From Ixodes scapularis (taxonomy: Eukaryota > Arthropoda > Arachnida > Ixodida > Ixodidae), in contig NW_024609880.1 in NCBI RefSeq assembly GCF_016920785.2, forward strand, positions 47,454,296-47,518,295: a stretch of 64,000 bases of DNA, written 5' to 3'. Each line of letters starts with the position of its first letter. Position 1 is the stretch's first letter. The position numbers and the translations under genes were made by a program. Of the stretch, positions 35,001 to 47,000 are shown in pieces. The notes below the pieces were generated by a model. It searched no databases, was not told the origin of the DNA, and worked only from the letters and a program-made list of their open reading frames with translations.

Positions 35001-38000
35001 GGCGGCCAAGGACGAAGGTACAGAACCTTCCTTGACAGAGCAAGTAAGGAAACGGAATTCCTATGGTCTTCATATATTCCGCATATAAAAAGTCTCCGTG
35101 CTCAAAATAACCAACGCAAGGGAGAATCCGTAACGTTGTTGGGGGATGCTACAATACCGGCGGAGATAGGCAAGATACTTGAAAAAGGACCAAAATTCTG
35201 CACACCACCAAAAATGCAGGGCGTAGAGCTGGTGTCTAAGATACACGACATAGCGGCAAAGGCCCAAGAAGCTGATAGACTTCGATGTGTGGACGATTGT
35301 GTTGACGTGCTGCTACAGACTGGTCAAGTTAATGACAAGAATATGAGAATTCCTACTATTGTCAATTATTTCAAAACGAATGACCTAACCCTTCTAGTTT
35401 CTGATAAAGAAGGAGGTTTCGTTGTCATTCCTAGGTCACTCTACCTCGAAAAAGCAGGGCGAGCCATAGAAAAAAACTTTAACAAGTTGCATGATTTCAA
35501 AACCAAAAGTGTGAAGGCAAAGGCGCTTCAAATGTGCCACAGACTTGAGTTGGAGCAATTGAGGAAGACGATTACTGCTACCAAAAAGGACAGTCTGGAT
35601 ATGTTTTTCACAGCAAAAACGCACAAGAACGAATGCCCTTTTCGAGTTGTGGTCACTGAGAAAGGGTCTTGGCAGGGTCTAATGTCACGGTTCCTCTTAA
35701 GCCATTTGTCTAATCTCCAGCTGAATGACCCATTCCTAATAGCAAACTCGGAGGAACTTATTAAGTATCTGCAACTAAATGCGATGACAGTGCGCTTTGG
35801 GTTCTCACTTGATGTGGAGGATCTATTTTACTCAGTACCACACATCAAATTATTAGCAGCAGTAAGCGAATGTATTGAAGCCAATGGAACTATTTCCTTT
35901 CAAAACAACTGCGGCATTCCGGTAGAGTCCTTTTTAGAACTTTTAAAGTTCTACCTTTCTGCTACAGTCGTCACTTTTGAAGGTGATTCTTTCCTACAAA
36001 AGAAAGGTATCTGTATAGGTTCCTGTGTGGCGCCTATATTATGTGATATTTACTTGGCCCAATGTGATCGGGCAATAGCCAGTACACTTTTCAACAGCCA
36101 TGTATCTCATATTTTTCGATACGTTGATGATTACCTCGTTCTTCTTCAACATCGCCCAAGTGAGAATGAGACGCAACTATTCAACATCATCCGATCTAAC
36201 TTTTTAGAAAATGGCCAGGGTCTCAAGTTCACCCAAGAGTCACCAATGAACTCCAGACTCCAATTTTTAGATCTAAGACTGGTTTTCTCTGACAACCACG
36301 CTTGCTGGATGTATTCCCCTCGATCGAAGAAAGGTCTTTTACAGTATGATTCGGCTCATTCCAAAATTATTAAAAGAGGAATTGCAAAAAATTGCCTGAA
36401 TACAGCTCTTAAAAAATCTTGCGTACACTCAGCGGGGGAAAGCTTTGATGCTCAAGTACAAAGACTGAAAGCGTCGGGATATCCCAGTTCGATAATATAT
36501 GAAGTCGCGGAATCCTTGATGACCTCAAATAAAAAACATGACACTGAAAAACACAAGAAACACCGACCGACAGTTCTGCCATATATACACCGCTTGTCCC
36601 ACAACTTGAAGAGAACAGCTGCGAAGTTTCAAGTCCAAGTCGTGCTTTCAGCTCCGGACAAACTAAAAAGGCTCTGCCCTAAGATCAATTGCCAACAGCA
36701 TCAACAGCAAGAATGCAGTGTCAAACATCGACTCAAGTATGTAGAATGTCAAAGTGGAGTGATATATCAAATACCATTTACTTGCGGCAAAGTGTATGTA
36801 GGTCAGTCGGGGCGATGTATCAATACGAGACTAAGAGAACATGCCCAAACGTTGAAATCAGCACCATCGGGACATCTTGCGGTGCATGTCAGAGACTGCA
36901 AATGCTCACCAACATTCACCAACACCAAGGTTCTGAAGCGGTTCCGTGACAAAAACATTCGAGAGCTGTACGAGGCTCAAGTCATCCTCACCAGTGGCGA
37001 CAAGTGTATAAGCGCCCCATCAGTGACCCTAACACAGAAAGAACTTCAGTTCCTTCGGTGTATGCCCTAAAGACTTGAAACACAAAAAGAACCTCAGTTC
37101 TAGCGGTGTTTTACCTCAAGACTTTTTAGCCGGTCGCTCTGCCTAATGTTTTTTTTCTTTTTTCCTACTATTCAATTTTTTATTATTTTTTTCATTTTGC
37201 TGTATAGACAGTTTTTTTTTACGTGACAAGTACTTTGCCTTCAGCTGCAGTCAAAAGATTTTTGTTTCGATTTCTAAAACCAAATATGTTCTTAATAGCA
37301 GCAGTGACTTTAATTTTATTTCATTTTTCTTTTCTCCTTTTTCACTTCCACCTTGTCTTTCTCTAAATGCTCTATTAAATTTGACAGTTGTAAGTAAGCG
37401 CTCTGTCCTGTCCCCTTCTTCTCTTCTTAGTCCTTTGCGCTTTTAAACCACCGTCTAGATGTTCAACCAACTAGCCCCCCAACTAATTCTGATGCGATTT
37501 CTTTCTTCTACAATGGGCCCTTTTCCTTGTCTTTCCCCTCTGGACTCTATTTCTATTTACATCAGTGTGATCGCCAACACAACCTGCAAAGCAAGATTCT
37601 ATTCTGCCGCCATCAGACATGGTGCGGTTCCACCGGACTTGGTTGGGTTGTTTGGCTTTGCAAGACCTTCCCAACATCATGCAAAAAGAATATGCAAGAT
37701 TGTCCGCTCCGAGATGTGGAGGCAGGTCCGATACTTCAGAACTTGCCTCTGGGTTCTTGCGGGTTGTGGAGACCCCGGTGGCGGCCAAGGACGAAGGTAC
37801 AGAACCTTCCTTGACAGAGCAAGTAAGGAAACGGAATTCCTATGGTCTTCATATATTCCGCATATAAAAAGTCTCCGTGCTCAAAATAACCAACGCAAGG
37901 GAGAATCCGTAACGTTGTTGGGGGATGCTACAATACCGGCGGAGATAGGCAAGATACTTGAAAAAGGACCAAAATTCTGCACACCACCAAAAATGCAGGG

Positions 38001-41000
38001 CGTAGAGCTGGTGTCTAAGATACACGACATAGCGGCAAAGGCCCAAGAAGCTGATAGACTTCGATGTGTGGACGATTGTGTTGACGTGCTGCTACAGACT
38101 GGTCAAGTTAATGACAAGAATATGAGAATTCCTACTATTGTCAATTATTTCAAAACGAATGACCTAACCCTTCTAGTTTCTGATAAAGAAGGAGGTTTCG
38201 TTGTCATTCCTAGGTCACTCTACCTCGAAAAAGCAGGGCGAGCCATGGAAAAAAAACTTTAACAAGTTGCATGATTTCAAAACCAAAAGTGTGAAGGCAA
38301 AGGCGCTTCAAATGTGCCACAGACTTGAGTTGGAGCAATTGAGGAAGACGATTACTGCTACCAAAAAGGACAGTCTGGATATGTTTTTCACAGCAAAAAC
38401 GCACAAGAACGAATGCCCTTTTCGAGTTGTGGTCACTGAGAAAGGGTCTTGGCAGGGTCTAATGTCACGGTTCCTCTTAAGCCATTTGTCTAATCTCCAG
38501 CTGAATGACCCATTCCTAATAGCAAACTCGGAGGAACTTATTAAGTATCTGCAACTAAATGCGATGACAGTGCGCTTTGGGTTCTCACTTGATGTGGAGG
38601 ATCTATTTTACTCAGTACCACACATCAAATTATTAGCAGCAGTAAGCGAATGTATTGAAGCCAATGGAACTATTTCCTTTCAAAACAACTGCGGCATTCC
38701 GGTAGAGTCCTTTTTAGAACTTTTAAAGTTCTACCTTTCTGCTACAGTCGTCACTTTTGAAGGTGATTCTTTCCTACAAAAGAAAGGTATCTGTATAGGT
38801 TCCTGTGTGGCGCCTATATTATGTGATATTTACTTGGCCCAATGTGATCGGGCAGTAGCCAGTACACTTTTCAGCAGCCATGTATCTCATATTTTTCGAT
38901 ACGTTGATGATTACCTCGTTCTTCTTCAACATCGCCCAAGTGAGAATGAGACGCAACTATTCAACATCATCCGATCTAACTTTTTAGAAAATGGCCAGGG
39001 TCTCAAGTTCACCCAAGAGTCACCAATGAACTCCAGACTCCAATTTTTAGATCTAAGACTGGTTTTCTCTGACAACCACGCTTGCTGGATGTATTCCCCT
39101 CGATCGAAGAAAGGTCTTTTACAGTATGATTCGGCTCATTCCAAAATTATTAAAAGAGGAATTGCAAAAAATTGCCTGAATACAGCTCTTAAAAAATCTT
39201 GCGTACACTCAGCGGGGGAAAGCTTTGATGCTCAAGTACAAAGACTGAAAGCGTCGGGATATCCCAGTTCGATAATATATGAAGTCGCGGAATCCTTGAT
39301 GACCTCAAATAAAAAACATGACACTGAAAAACACAAGAAACACCGACCGACAGTTCTGCCATATATACACCGCTTGTCCCACAACTTGAAGAGAACAGCT
39401 GCGAAGTTTCAAGTCCAAGTCGTGCTTTCAGCTCCGGACAAACTAAAAAGGCTCTGCCCTAAGATCAATTGCCAACAGCATCAACAGCAAGAATGCAGTG
39501 TCAAACATCGACTCAAGTATGTAGAATGTCAAAGTGGAGTGATATATCAAATACCATTTACTTGCGGCAAAGTGTATGTAGGTCAGTCGGGGCGATGTAT
39601 CAATACGAGACTAAGAGAACATGCCCAAACGTTGAAATCAGCACCATCGGGACATCTTGCGGTGCATGTCAGAGACTGCAAATGCTCACCAACATTCACC
39701 AACACCAAGGTTCTGAAGCGGTTCCGTGACAAAAACATTGTACGAGGCTCAAGTCATCCTCACCAGTGGCGACAAGTGTATAAGCGCCCCATCAGTGACC
39801 CTAACACAGAAAGAACTTCAGTTCCTTCGGTGTATGCCCTAAAGACTTGAAACACAAAAAGAACCTCAGTTCTAGCGGTGTTTTACCTCAAGACTTTTTA
39901 GCCGGTCGCTCTGCCTAATGTTTTTTTTCTTTTTTCCTACTATTCAATTTTTTATTATTTTTTTCATTTTGCTGTATAGACAGTTTTTTTTTTTACGTGA
40001 CAAGTACTTTGCCTTCAGCTGCAGTCAAAAGATTTTTGTTTCGATTTCTAAAACCAAATATGTTCTTAATAGCAGCAGTGACTTTAATTTTATTTCATTT
40101 TTCTTTTCTCCTTTTTCACTTCCACCTTGTCTTTCTCTAAATGCTCTATTAAATTTGACAGTTGTAAGTAAGCGCTCTGTCCTGTCCCCTTCTTCTCTTC
40201 TTAGTCCTTTGCGCTTTTAAACCACCGTCTAGATGTTCAACCAACTAGCCCCCCAACTAATTCTGTCAATATTAGAGGGACTCGAAGCAGCTGGGAAGCA
40301 CAGGGGTGCGCTAAAATTACCGCTCGTGCAAGCAGCACAAAGCTGACGGTGCGAAAGCGCAGATGATAATCTCAGCATTCGACTGGGACTCGTATTCACT
40401 CGGTGAGAACACGGGTTTCAGGCGAACGCCGGTGCAGCATTCATGTCCAATCTGCGGCCCTGTTAGTTATCTTTTTAATTAGTGAAAATAAACATGGTTT
40501 CAATTAGAAACTCGCCGAGCATCACTGGGAATCACTAAACCTGTCAATATTAGAGGGACTCGAAGCAGCTGGGAAGCACTGGGGTGCGCTAAAATTACCG
40601 CTCATGCAAGCAGCACAGAGCTGACTGTGCGAAAGTGCAGATGATAATCTTATCATCAGCGTTCGACTGGGACTCGTATTCACTCGGTGAGAACACGTTG
40701 TTTTGGGCGAACGCTGGTGCAGCATTCATGTCCAATCTGCGGCCCGGCCTGGCGTTTTTAGGCGACTCCGGAGACTAAGCACCACGGCTTCATTGCAAGT
40801 TAAGAAACTCTGAGGAAGCCCCTCCGACAAAGCTCTCTGCTTGCAACGATTGGTCGTTCACTCAGTGTCCACTCAGGTAAAGTGGAAAATATGGAGGGCT
40901 TTGGTGGGAGGAACCTGGCCTGCTTTTCTTGCGTTGCAACAGACTGTAGTAGTCCACCTCATTCCTTCTCTTTGTGTATCTGCTTGGCCGTGAACTGCCA

Positions 41001-44000
41001 GCATTCTTTAACCCTTCCAGCGTGACATGTAAACTTGCTTCCATTCCCAGCAGGTTTTCTTAGGCTCTGTGTCTACCTTTAGTAGGGCTGTGCGAATATT
41101 CGAAATTTCGAATAGTAGTTTCGAATAATACGCTATTCGATAATCACTTTGCGAAGAACTGCACTATTCACGTTTTTTTGAGTGTTGACTGCAGTGGGTT
41201 TGCCCCTTTGAGCTTGCTTCTTACCCAGCACTTGTGCACTGTGGAGAAGCAACACCCGCGGAAGCGAGCTTTGCGGGTGTTGCTTCTTTGCATTGCAATG
41301 GTGCCCGGTGAGAAGCGCACTCAATGGGGTAACCCCTCCTGCGATAAACACTTGGAGAAGTATGACTATGGCAAATGCGTGCTTGGAAGAAAAGTATACA
41401 TTCAAAGTGGGATGGTGCACGCGTGCCTGCTGAATATAAAAGTGAATGGAAACTTTGTGAATGTGTATTTCTACAGTGTAGTAAAAGTTTCCAAATTAAA
41501 CTGACTGTTAAGCAAGAGTATATGTGAGGAAGAGATGCCCTTACAACCTGTGGTCAAAATGCATGATTATTTCTCTTTTAACTCGAGATTAAAGAAGAAT
41601 ATTTTATATAGCAAGATTTGTATATTGACTCAATTGGGTATAGTCGGCCATCTCTCTAGGATCCATTTTATGCCAAATCCGTCTTTTACTTGCCATCTCA
41701 AGACGTCGGACCTTTTGAGGTCACAGTTTGTAAATATAGATAGATTAAACTTAGCTTATAAATGAACATGTGGAACAAGTCCCCTTACGAGTTTAGCTGA
41801 GTTTTCGTCTAAGCATGATGCATTGGTAGTGAAAGGCATGGAAAAACTATTCGATATTCGAATCGACAGTATTCGGCCTAAACCACTATTCGCCTTGAAT
41901 TCACTTCGAACTCAAAATCCACTGTTTGCACAGGACTAACCTTTAGTAATGTGATGCAAGTGTTAATCAATTAGTTTAGTAAATTTTACCACAAATTTAG
42001 GGTGGGATGGGGGAGGGGGAGGTAAACCATGTACCGTAACTGCCCGAGAGATAGCCCACCTAAAATCGAAACCAAATTGGATGAAAATAAAGCGTAAGCT
42101 TGTGTTCGTGGGGTCAGCGATGAACCAAAGACGGCTGTCCTTCCCAGTCAGCAATGTTCTCTTATCTACCGCCTTGGCTAAGTAACACCATTTCTGCCAA
42201 GGTCACCGTTGGCCGGGGCCCTCTACTTATTAAAAATCGGCCCTCTTTCAATGTTTCTAAAAAAAAAATTGCCAATCGTGCCAAAAATAGGGGCCGGGTT
42301 ACCTTTGGGGGTGGGGCATCTCTCGGGATATCACGGTAAACTGGGCAGGCTTGGACACTATCGCAGTAGAAAACAGTAGGGCTGGGCAATTGATTGATTC
42401 ACCTTTCGATTAATCGATTAAGGCTTTAATCGCAATCAAATTTTTTAACCGGTTAGTCGGTTTTTTAGTCGGTACTTAAAAAGAAGTCAACTGGACGCAC
42501 GCATGCCCCCCCTCTTAAGGAAAACGCTGCGTGGCATGTATCCGGTAGGTCCGTCCTGAGCGGTTTTCCGTTCCCAGCCAGGTGCTATGAGCAAGGTTAA
42601 ATTTTCGCGCTCGCGAAGCGTCACGCGTTCGAGGATATACATTACAGTTCTGCGGAGGCCAGACGAACGAGCCGGGCTCGCAATTGATCCCCGTGCGACC
42701 GCGAAACTTCACGTGTTGAGGATCTATTACACATCCTGCCCAGGCAAGACAAACAAGCAGAAAAACAAGCTGGGAAGCTAACAACGCCGTGGTTACTTGT
42801 TCTAGTATTCGGCCCGTTCAAATGGACGAGTTCACGAGTATGAAAGGCTATCTCGCTGGAAAGTTTAAGTTTAAAATAAACTCCAGCAGTGAAGCTTTTA
42901 ACTGTAGGGAAGTCCACTGCATCATCTGCAAAAAGTCGTTTTCGTACAGTGGAAGCGTAAGTTCTCTTCAGTATCGCCTACGAGCGAAGCACCCATGTAC
43001 TTCGCTGCAGCAAGGACCATCCGCCAAGATGCACACAACAATCAACGCCTTCTCATCCAGACCCCTTTCTCTGAAAAAAAAGAAAGCATCGCCCAAACCC
43101 TGACTTCTTGTCGGAGAATGTAGACAAACTTCTTTGTCTTCGGAACAGGAGCGAACTTATGTGAGTCTTTGAATCGTTGAACTATACGTATTCTCAATTC
43201 TAAATGCGTCCTTTGCGCCGTGTAACAGAGAGTAAAATAAGTCTTCAAAGGCAAGACGAGTTGTTGCCCATTCAATTTTAATATATTACTTATAAAAATC
43301 AATGCAACCGATTAATTGATTAATTAATCGATTAAAGGGTGGCGATTCATCGGGTTAAAATTTTTAATCGACGCCCAGCCCTACAAAATAGTATTTCAGA
43401 AATACATTTCGTATCTGTTTTTTTGTATTGCAATGCAATTTTTAATCAGTACTTTATATTTCTGTATCAATGCACACTTTAGAGCGTCTTCCTGGCGTCT
43501 CGACATTATTGGAGATAGTTGTATCTTATTGCAATTTTTCAAGAATCGCTGCACTTCAAACAAAAGTTCAAGCTACCGTTTTTCCTTCTTTTTTTTTTGC
43601 TTAAATGGAGCATTAGGTGCTACGAAGGGGATGCTGACGCTTTGTTATCATGCAGACTAAGGTTTGTTCGGGACATTTTGTTTCTGACCATATGTGACCT
43701 GTATTATGTCATGAGACCACTGCTGAAAGAGGTGCTTGGTTTGGACCAAAGCACGGCGGCTTCTCGAGGCGAATTGTGTGGGATCGTTTGACCTTCCACT
43801 ATGCCCAATTCGATCAAGCCATGCTTCAGTCGTTCCCAAGAAAGTCGCACAACACAGCAAGTTCAATCAAACGGTTTACTGACTCACATTTCGTCGCCTC
43901 TGGTCCTGTTCTCCTCCGGTTACAGCAGCAGCCCGTTAGCTCCCTCAATGAGGACTTCTCTATCAAAGACTCTAACTGGAGACCGTCAAATCAAGACTCT

Positions 44001-47000
44001 CCCCACCCTTGCCTGCTATCTCCTTATATAACCAGCCCGACCCCTTTGTGTCCTGCCCCCCAGACTTGTACGTAATCCGTTACAAGTAACGAAATTACTT
44101 GTAATCCCTTACATTTATCGGTAATTTAGTAACGGAATAATTACATATTTTCTAAAGTAATTCTAACGTAATTCCCTTACATTTTTGACGTAACGAATTC
44201 CTTGTAATCCGTTACATTTTTTTTGTCAGAACCGCCCCCCCCCCCCCCCCCCCCCCCCCAATTCTAAATAAACTTTTTTTTTGGCTTGGCACTCTTCAGT
44301 TCCGCAAACTCTTTTTTTGCAACACCAAGCCCCTGAATCTATCTTTTTTTTAGACCCTAACATCAATGTCGAAAAACCCAAATGAACATTTCTACAAAAA
44401 AAAAAAAAAAAAGAGGGGGGGGGGGGGGGGCAGGTCATTTCCGCTTTCTTTAGTTCTTTTTTTTTTCTTTGCGATGAAAGACGGGGAGAGGGGGACACCA
44501 AGTGATTGTGCACCTCTTCGAGAAGCTCGAGGCGGTAAGTGCACTGAAAAAAATTAACAATGTCTTTCTCGGTTATAGTGACTAGGACCATTTTCATAAT
44601 GTCACAACACGAAACAACGCTCCGTCTACCCTAACCTATTTGTGAGTCAGCTTTTTGCAAGCACTTATAAAATGGTAATATTCTTCCTTTCTTCTTCTTC
44701 CTGTTTTGCCCCAGCAGGACGCGTCTTATCTCAAGCAGATATTTTTACAAATAAAACATAATGGTGGCTGACGTAGACTTGATATTCTGGGCTTGAGGAG
44801 AGAATGAAATTTGTGAGTGGGGCCATTGTGTGGCTTACTTAGTACTCTACCCTTTGCTGCCCGTGGCATCAGCGGACGTCTATCTGTCATCAGCGGACGT
44901 CTATCGTCAAAGGTACACACGGCAAACGTGCGTTTACATTTCCTTGTTTTGACCGACGTTCTAATTAATTCTTGCTATGAGTGTCCTTTTTCTTTTATTA
45001 CTTATATTTATAAACTGGAAACTTTTTTTTATTCACCAACGTCTCAAAAGAGGCTCGAACTGCTCAGACCAAAGAAAGAAGAATATCGAGCCAAACCTTA
45101 TTTATTATTTAGTTATCCCCTTACTGTTACAACTATGTTTTGCTGTTGACTTCTACAGCTTCGCGATTTATACAATGGAGAATTTTAGTAGATCGGTCCG
45201 ATGACTCCGATAATGATATCCGATACTTCGCCGCCGTCTTTGCGTATGCATCATATCGTTATCGGGTACCGTTATCGCGGGTATCGGAGGTATCGGAAGG
45301 ATCTACTAAATCTCTCGAATAGCAGGCAACGGCTGCAACGACGAAGCTTTCTTCTACATTCGAGGTGAATAGTACTTCCCTTGCTTCGCTGAAAAAGCTC
45401 AATGCAGAGCATGAAGCATTCGTTAGGAACAATATGGCACTCCCATCCAGTGCCTCAGCCCAAATGGTGTTCAGCGTATCAGTCGACATATTGAGTAAGA
45501 AATAACGCAAAATGTCTGACGAGACTTTCGAGAGCCAGCTGTTGCTCAAAATACTCAAGGTCATTAAATGGAACAGGTGGCAACAATAAGAACTTGAATA
45601 ACCATCTTCCCTTTGTTTCTTACTTGAGGACAATAATGTTAAAAGTAACGCCACGAAAGTAACGGATTACTTTTTGGGGTAACGGTCAGTTACTTTCATG
45701 GGAGGGTAACTGTAATTGTAATAAATTACAATTTAGCCTCGAGTAATTGTAAATGTAATTCCTTACTATTTTTCAGTAACGTGTACAAGTCTGCTGCCCC
45801 CTCCCGCTCCAATCGAGGATCTCATGCCCATATAAGGGCACGGCCATGTGCCATGGCGTCTGTCTGGCGAGAAATCCCGGCTCGGTACTGTAATGTTAAC
45901 ATCAATAGATGTTTGTCGGTAGGCTAGCGAGGTATGCCGTCTTCGGTGCTGTTTACGTGGTGGGGTTCAAAAGGTCCCAGACTGGTGGGGAATGTCAGCT
46001 TTGGCACTGGAAACGATGATGGAGTCAACAACTGTTCACACTGGCGGGGAATGTGGGCTTTGACGCCAAGCACGTGGAGGCTGAGGCAAGGGGTCTCCTC
46101 AGTTGGGAGGGCAGAAAACTGATATAGAGGTTCATATGATTTTGCCCAGGAAGAATAGAAGATTAAGAAACAAAAACTATATGATTTTCATATTTGATGG
46201 AAAGTATTTTCAACTTTATTGAGTCCGGCTTGCTTCCGTTACCACACTTACCACCGCGGAAAACACAAAATGTGAATCTCGTGGAAAATTTATTTTGGGT
46301 GCAAAAACGTCTACATCGAAACTCGGGCTATATCTTAGAGGGATTCACCAGACGGCATATTTGAGTGCAGTGTTCACTGGGTGTGTATACTGTATTTTTC
46401 GGTGTATAAGACGGACTCCTTACTTTTCGCAAGTTTCAAAGTAAAAATTGGCATATAAAACGCACCGCCAAAAATTTTGAAAAAAAAAAAATGTGTCTTT
46501 TACACTGGAAGGTACGGTATTCAGAATGAGCTCACACTTACAGGTTCCCAAGACCAGCAGTCTTGATGATGTGGATTGAATGTTGCAAAAGCCCCGTGGA
46601 AGCTCGCCGTCAGCATGTGCTGAACAGCCACGCGCTCGGCTATGACCGCCAGGGAAAACCCCCTATAATTTGTTCCCCCTTAGGCTGACGGTGCACTGGA
46701 AGCTACATGCTTGTTGGACCAGTCCTATGTCCTTCAGGTGCACCCAAACAGGTCCAAAGAGCATGAGAACATCCATAATATTTTTTTAGAAATATGTATT
46801 CCAGTACCAGTATTTCTGCTTCTTACAGACAGGAGTTTTTTAAGTGTATTTTAAAAAAAAAATATCAATACTTGTGCTTGTTTTTTTGTCTTATTCGGTA
46901 TGAACTTTTTAGCTGTCTTTGCCATGTATCCCAGTATTTTTATTCCGCTATACCTTTTAGAGCATATCTGCCCAACCCTGAAGCTTGGTGGCGCAAGCTG

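Larger units (their letters stand above)
28930..40265 (+). mobile_element. Penelope-like element array (1 inverted + 1 truncated + 3 tandem copies)
   Basis: An 11.3-kb insertion in SNAPC1 intron 7. Order: inverted 5'-truncated copy (28930-30366, minus), forward 5'-truncated copy (30367-31897), then tandem forward copies at 31898-34676, 34677-37455 and 37456-40229, and a ~35-bp start of a further unit (40230-40265). The tandem period is 2,779 bp; the last unit is 2,774 bp owing to +1, -8 and +2 nt changes. Family identity comes from the ORF: RT motifs A, B and C (YVDD) followed by a C-terminal GIY-YIG endonuclease, the hallmark of Penelope-like elements. Tandem copies plus an inverted truncated copy is known PLE architecture. 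The copies are almost identical, so the insertion looks recent. A 13-bp direct repeat flanks the array. Confidence 0.93.
44061..45793 (+). mobile_element. Degenerate hAT transposon, 8-bp TSD (intron 7)
   Basis: CAGACTTGTACGTAATCC...GTAACGTGTACAAGTCTG with the perfect 8-bp duplication CTGCCCCC at 44053-44060 and 45794-45801. Subterminal GTAACG/CGTTAC repeats on both sides (44080-44220, 45640-45785). 1,733 bp, including homopolymer runs and a nested palindrome. Confidence 0.85.

Noticed and set aside
28930..40265. Tandem array as an assembly artefact
   Set aside because: Private substitutions and indels in single copies, plus one clean target duplication, argue for a real array, though only long reads can settle it.
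41178..41504. 108-codon ORF in the 41083-41938 hAT
   Set aside because: Spans the internal foldback; no transposase or other domain.
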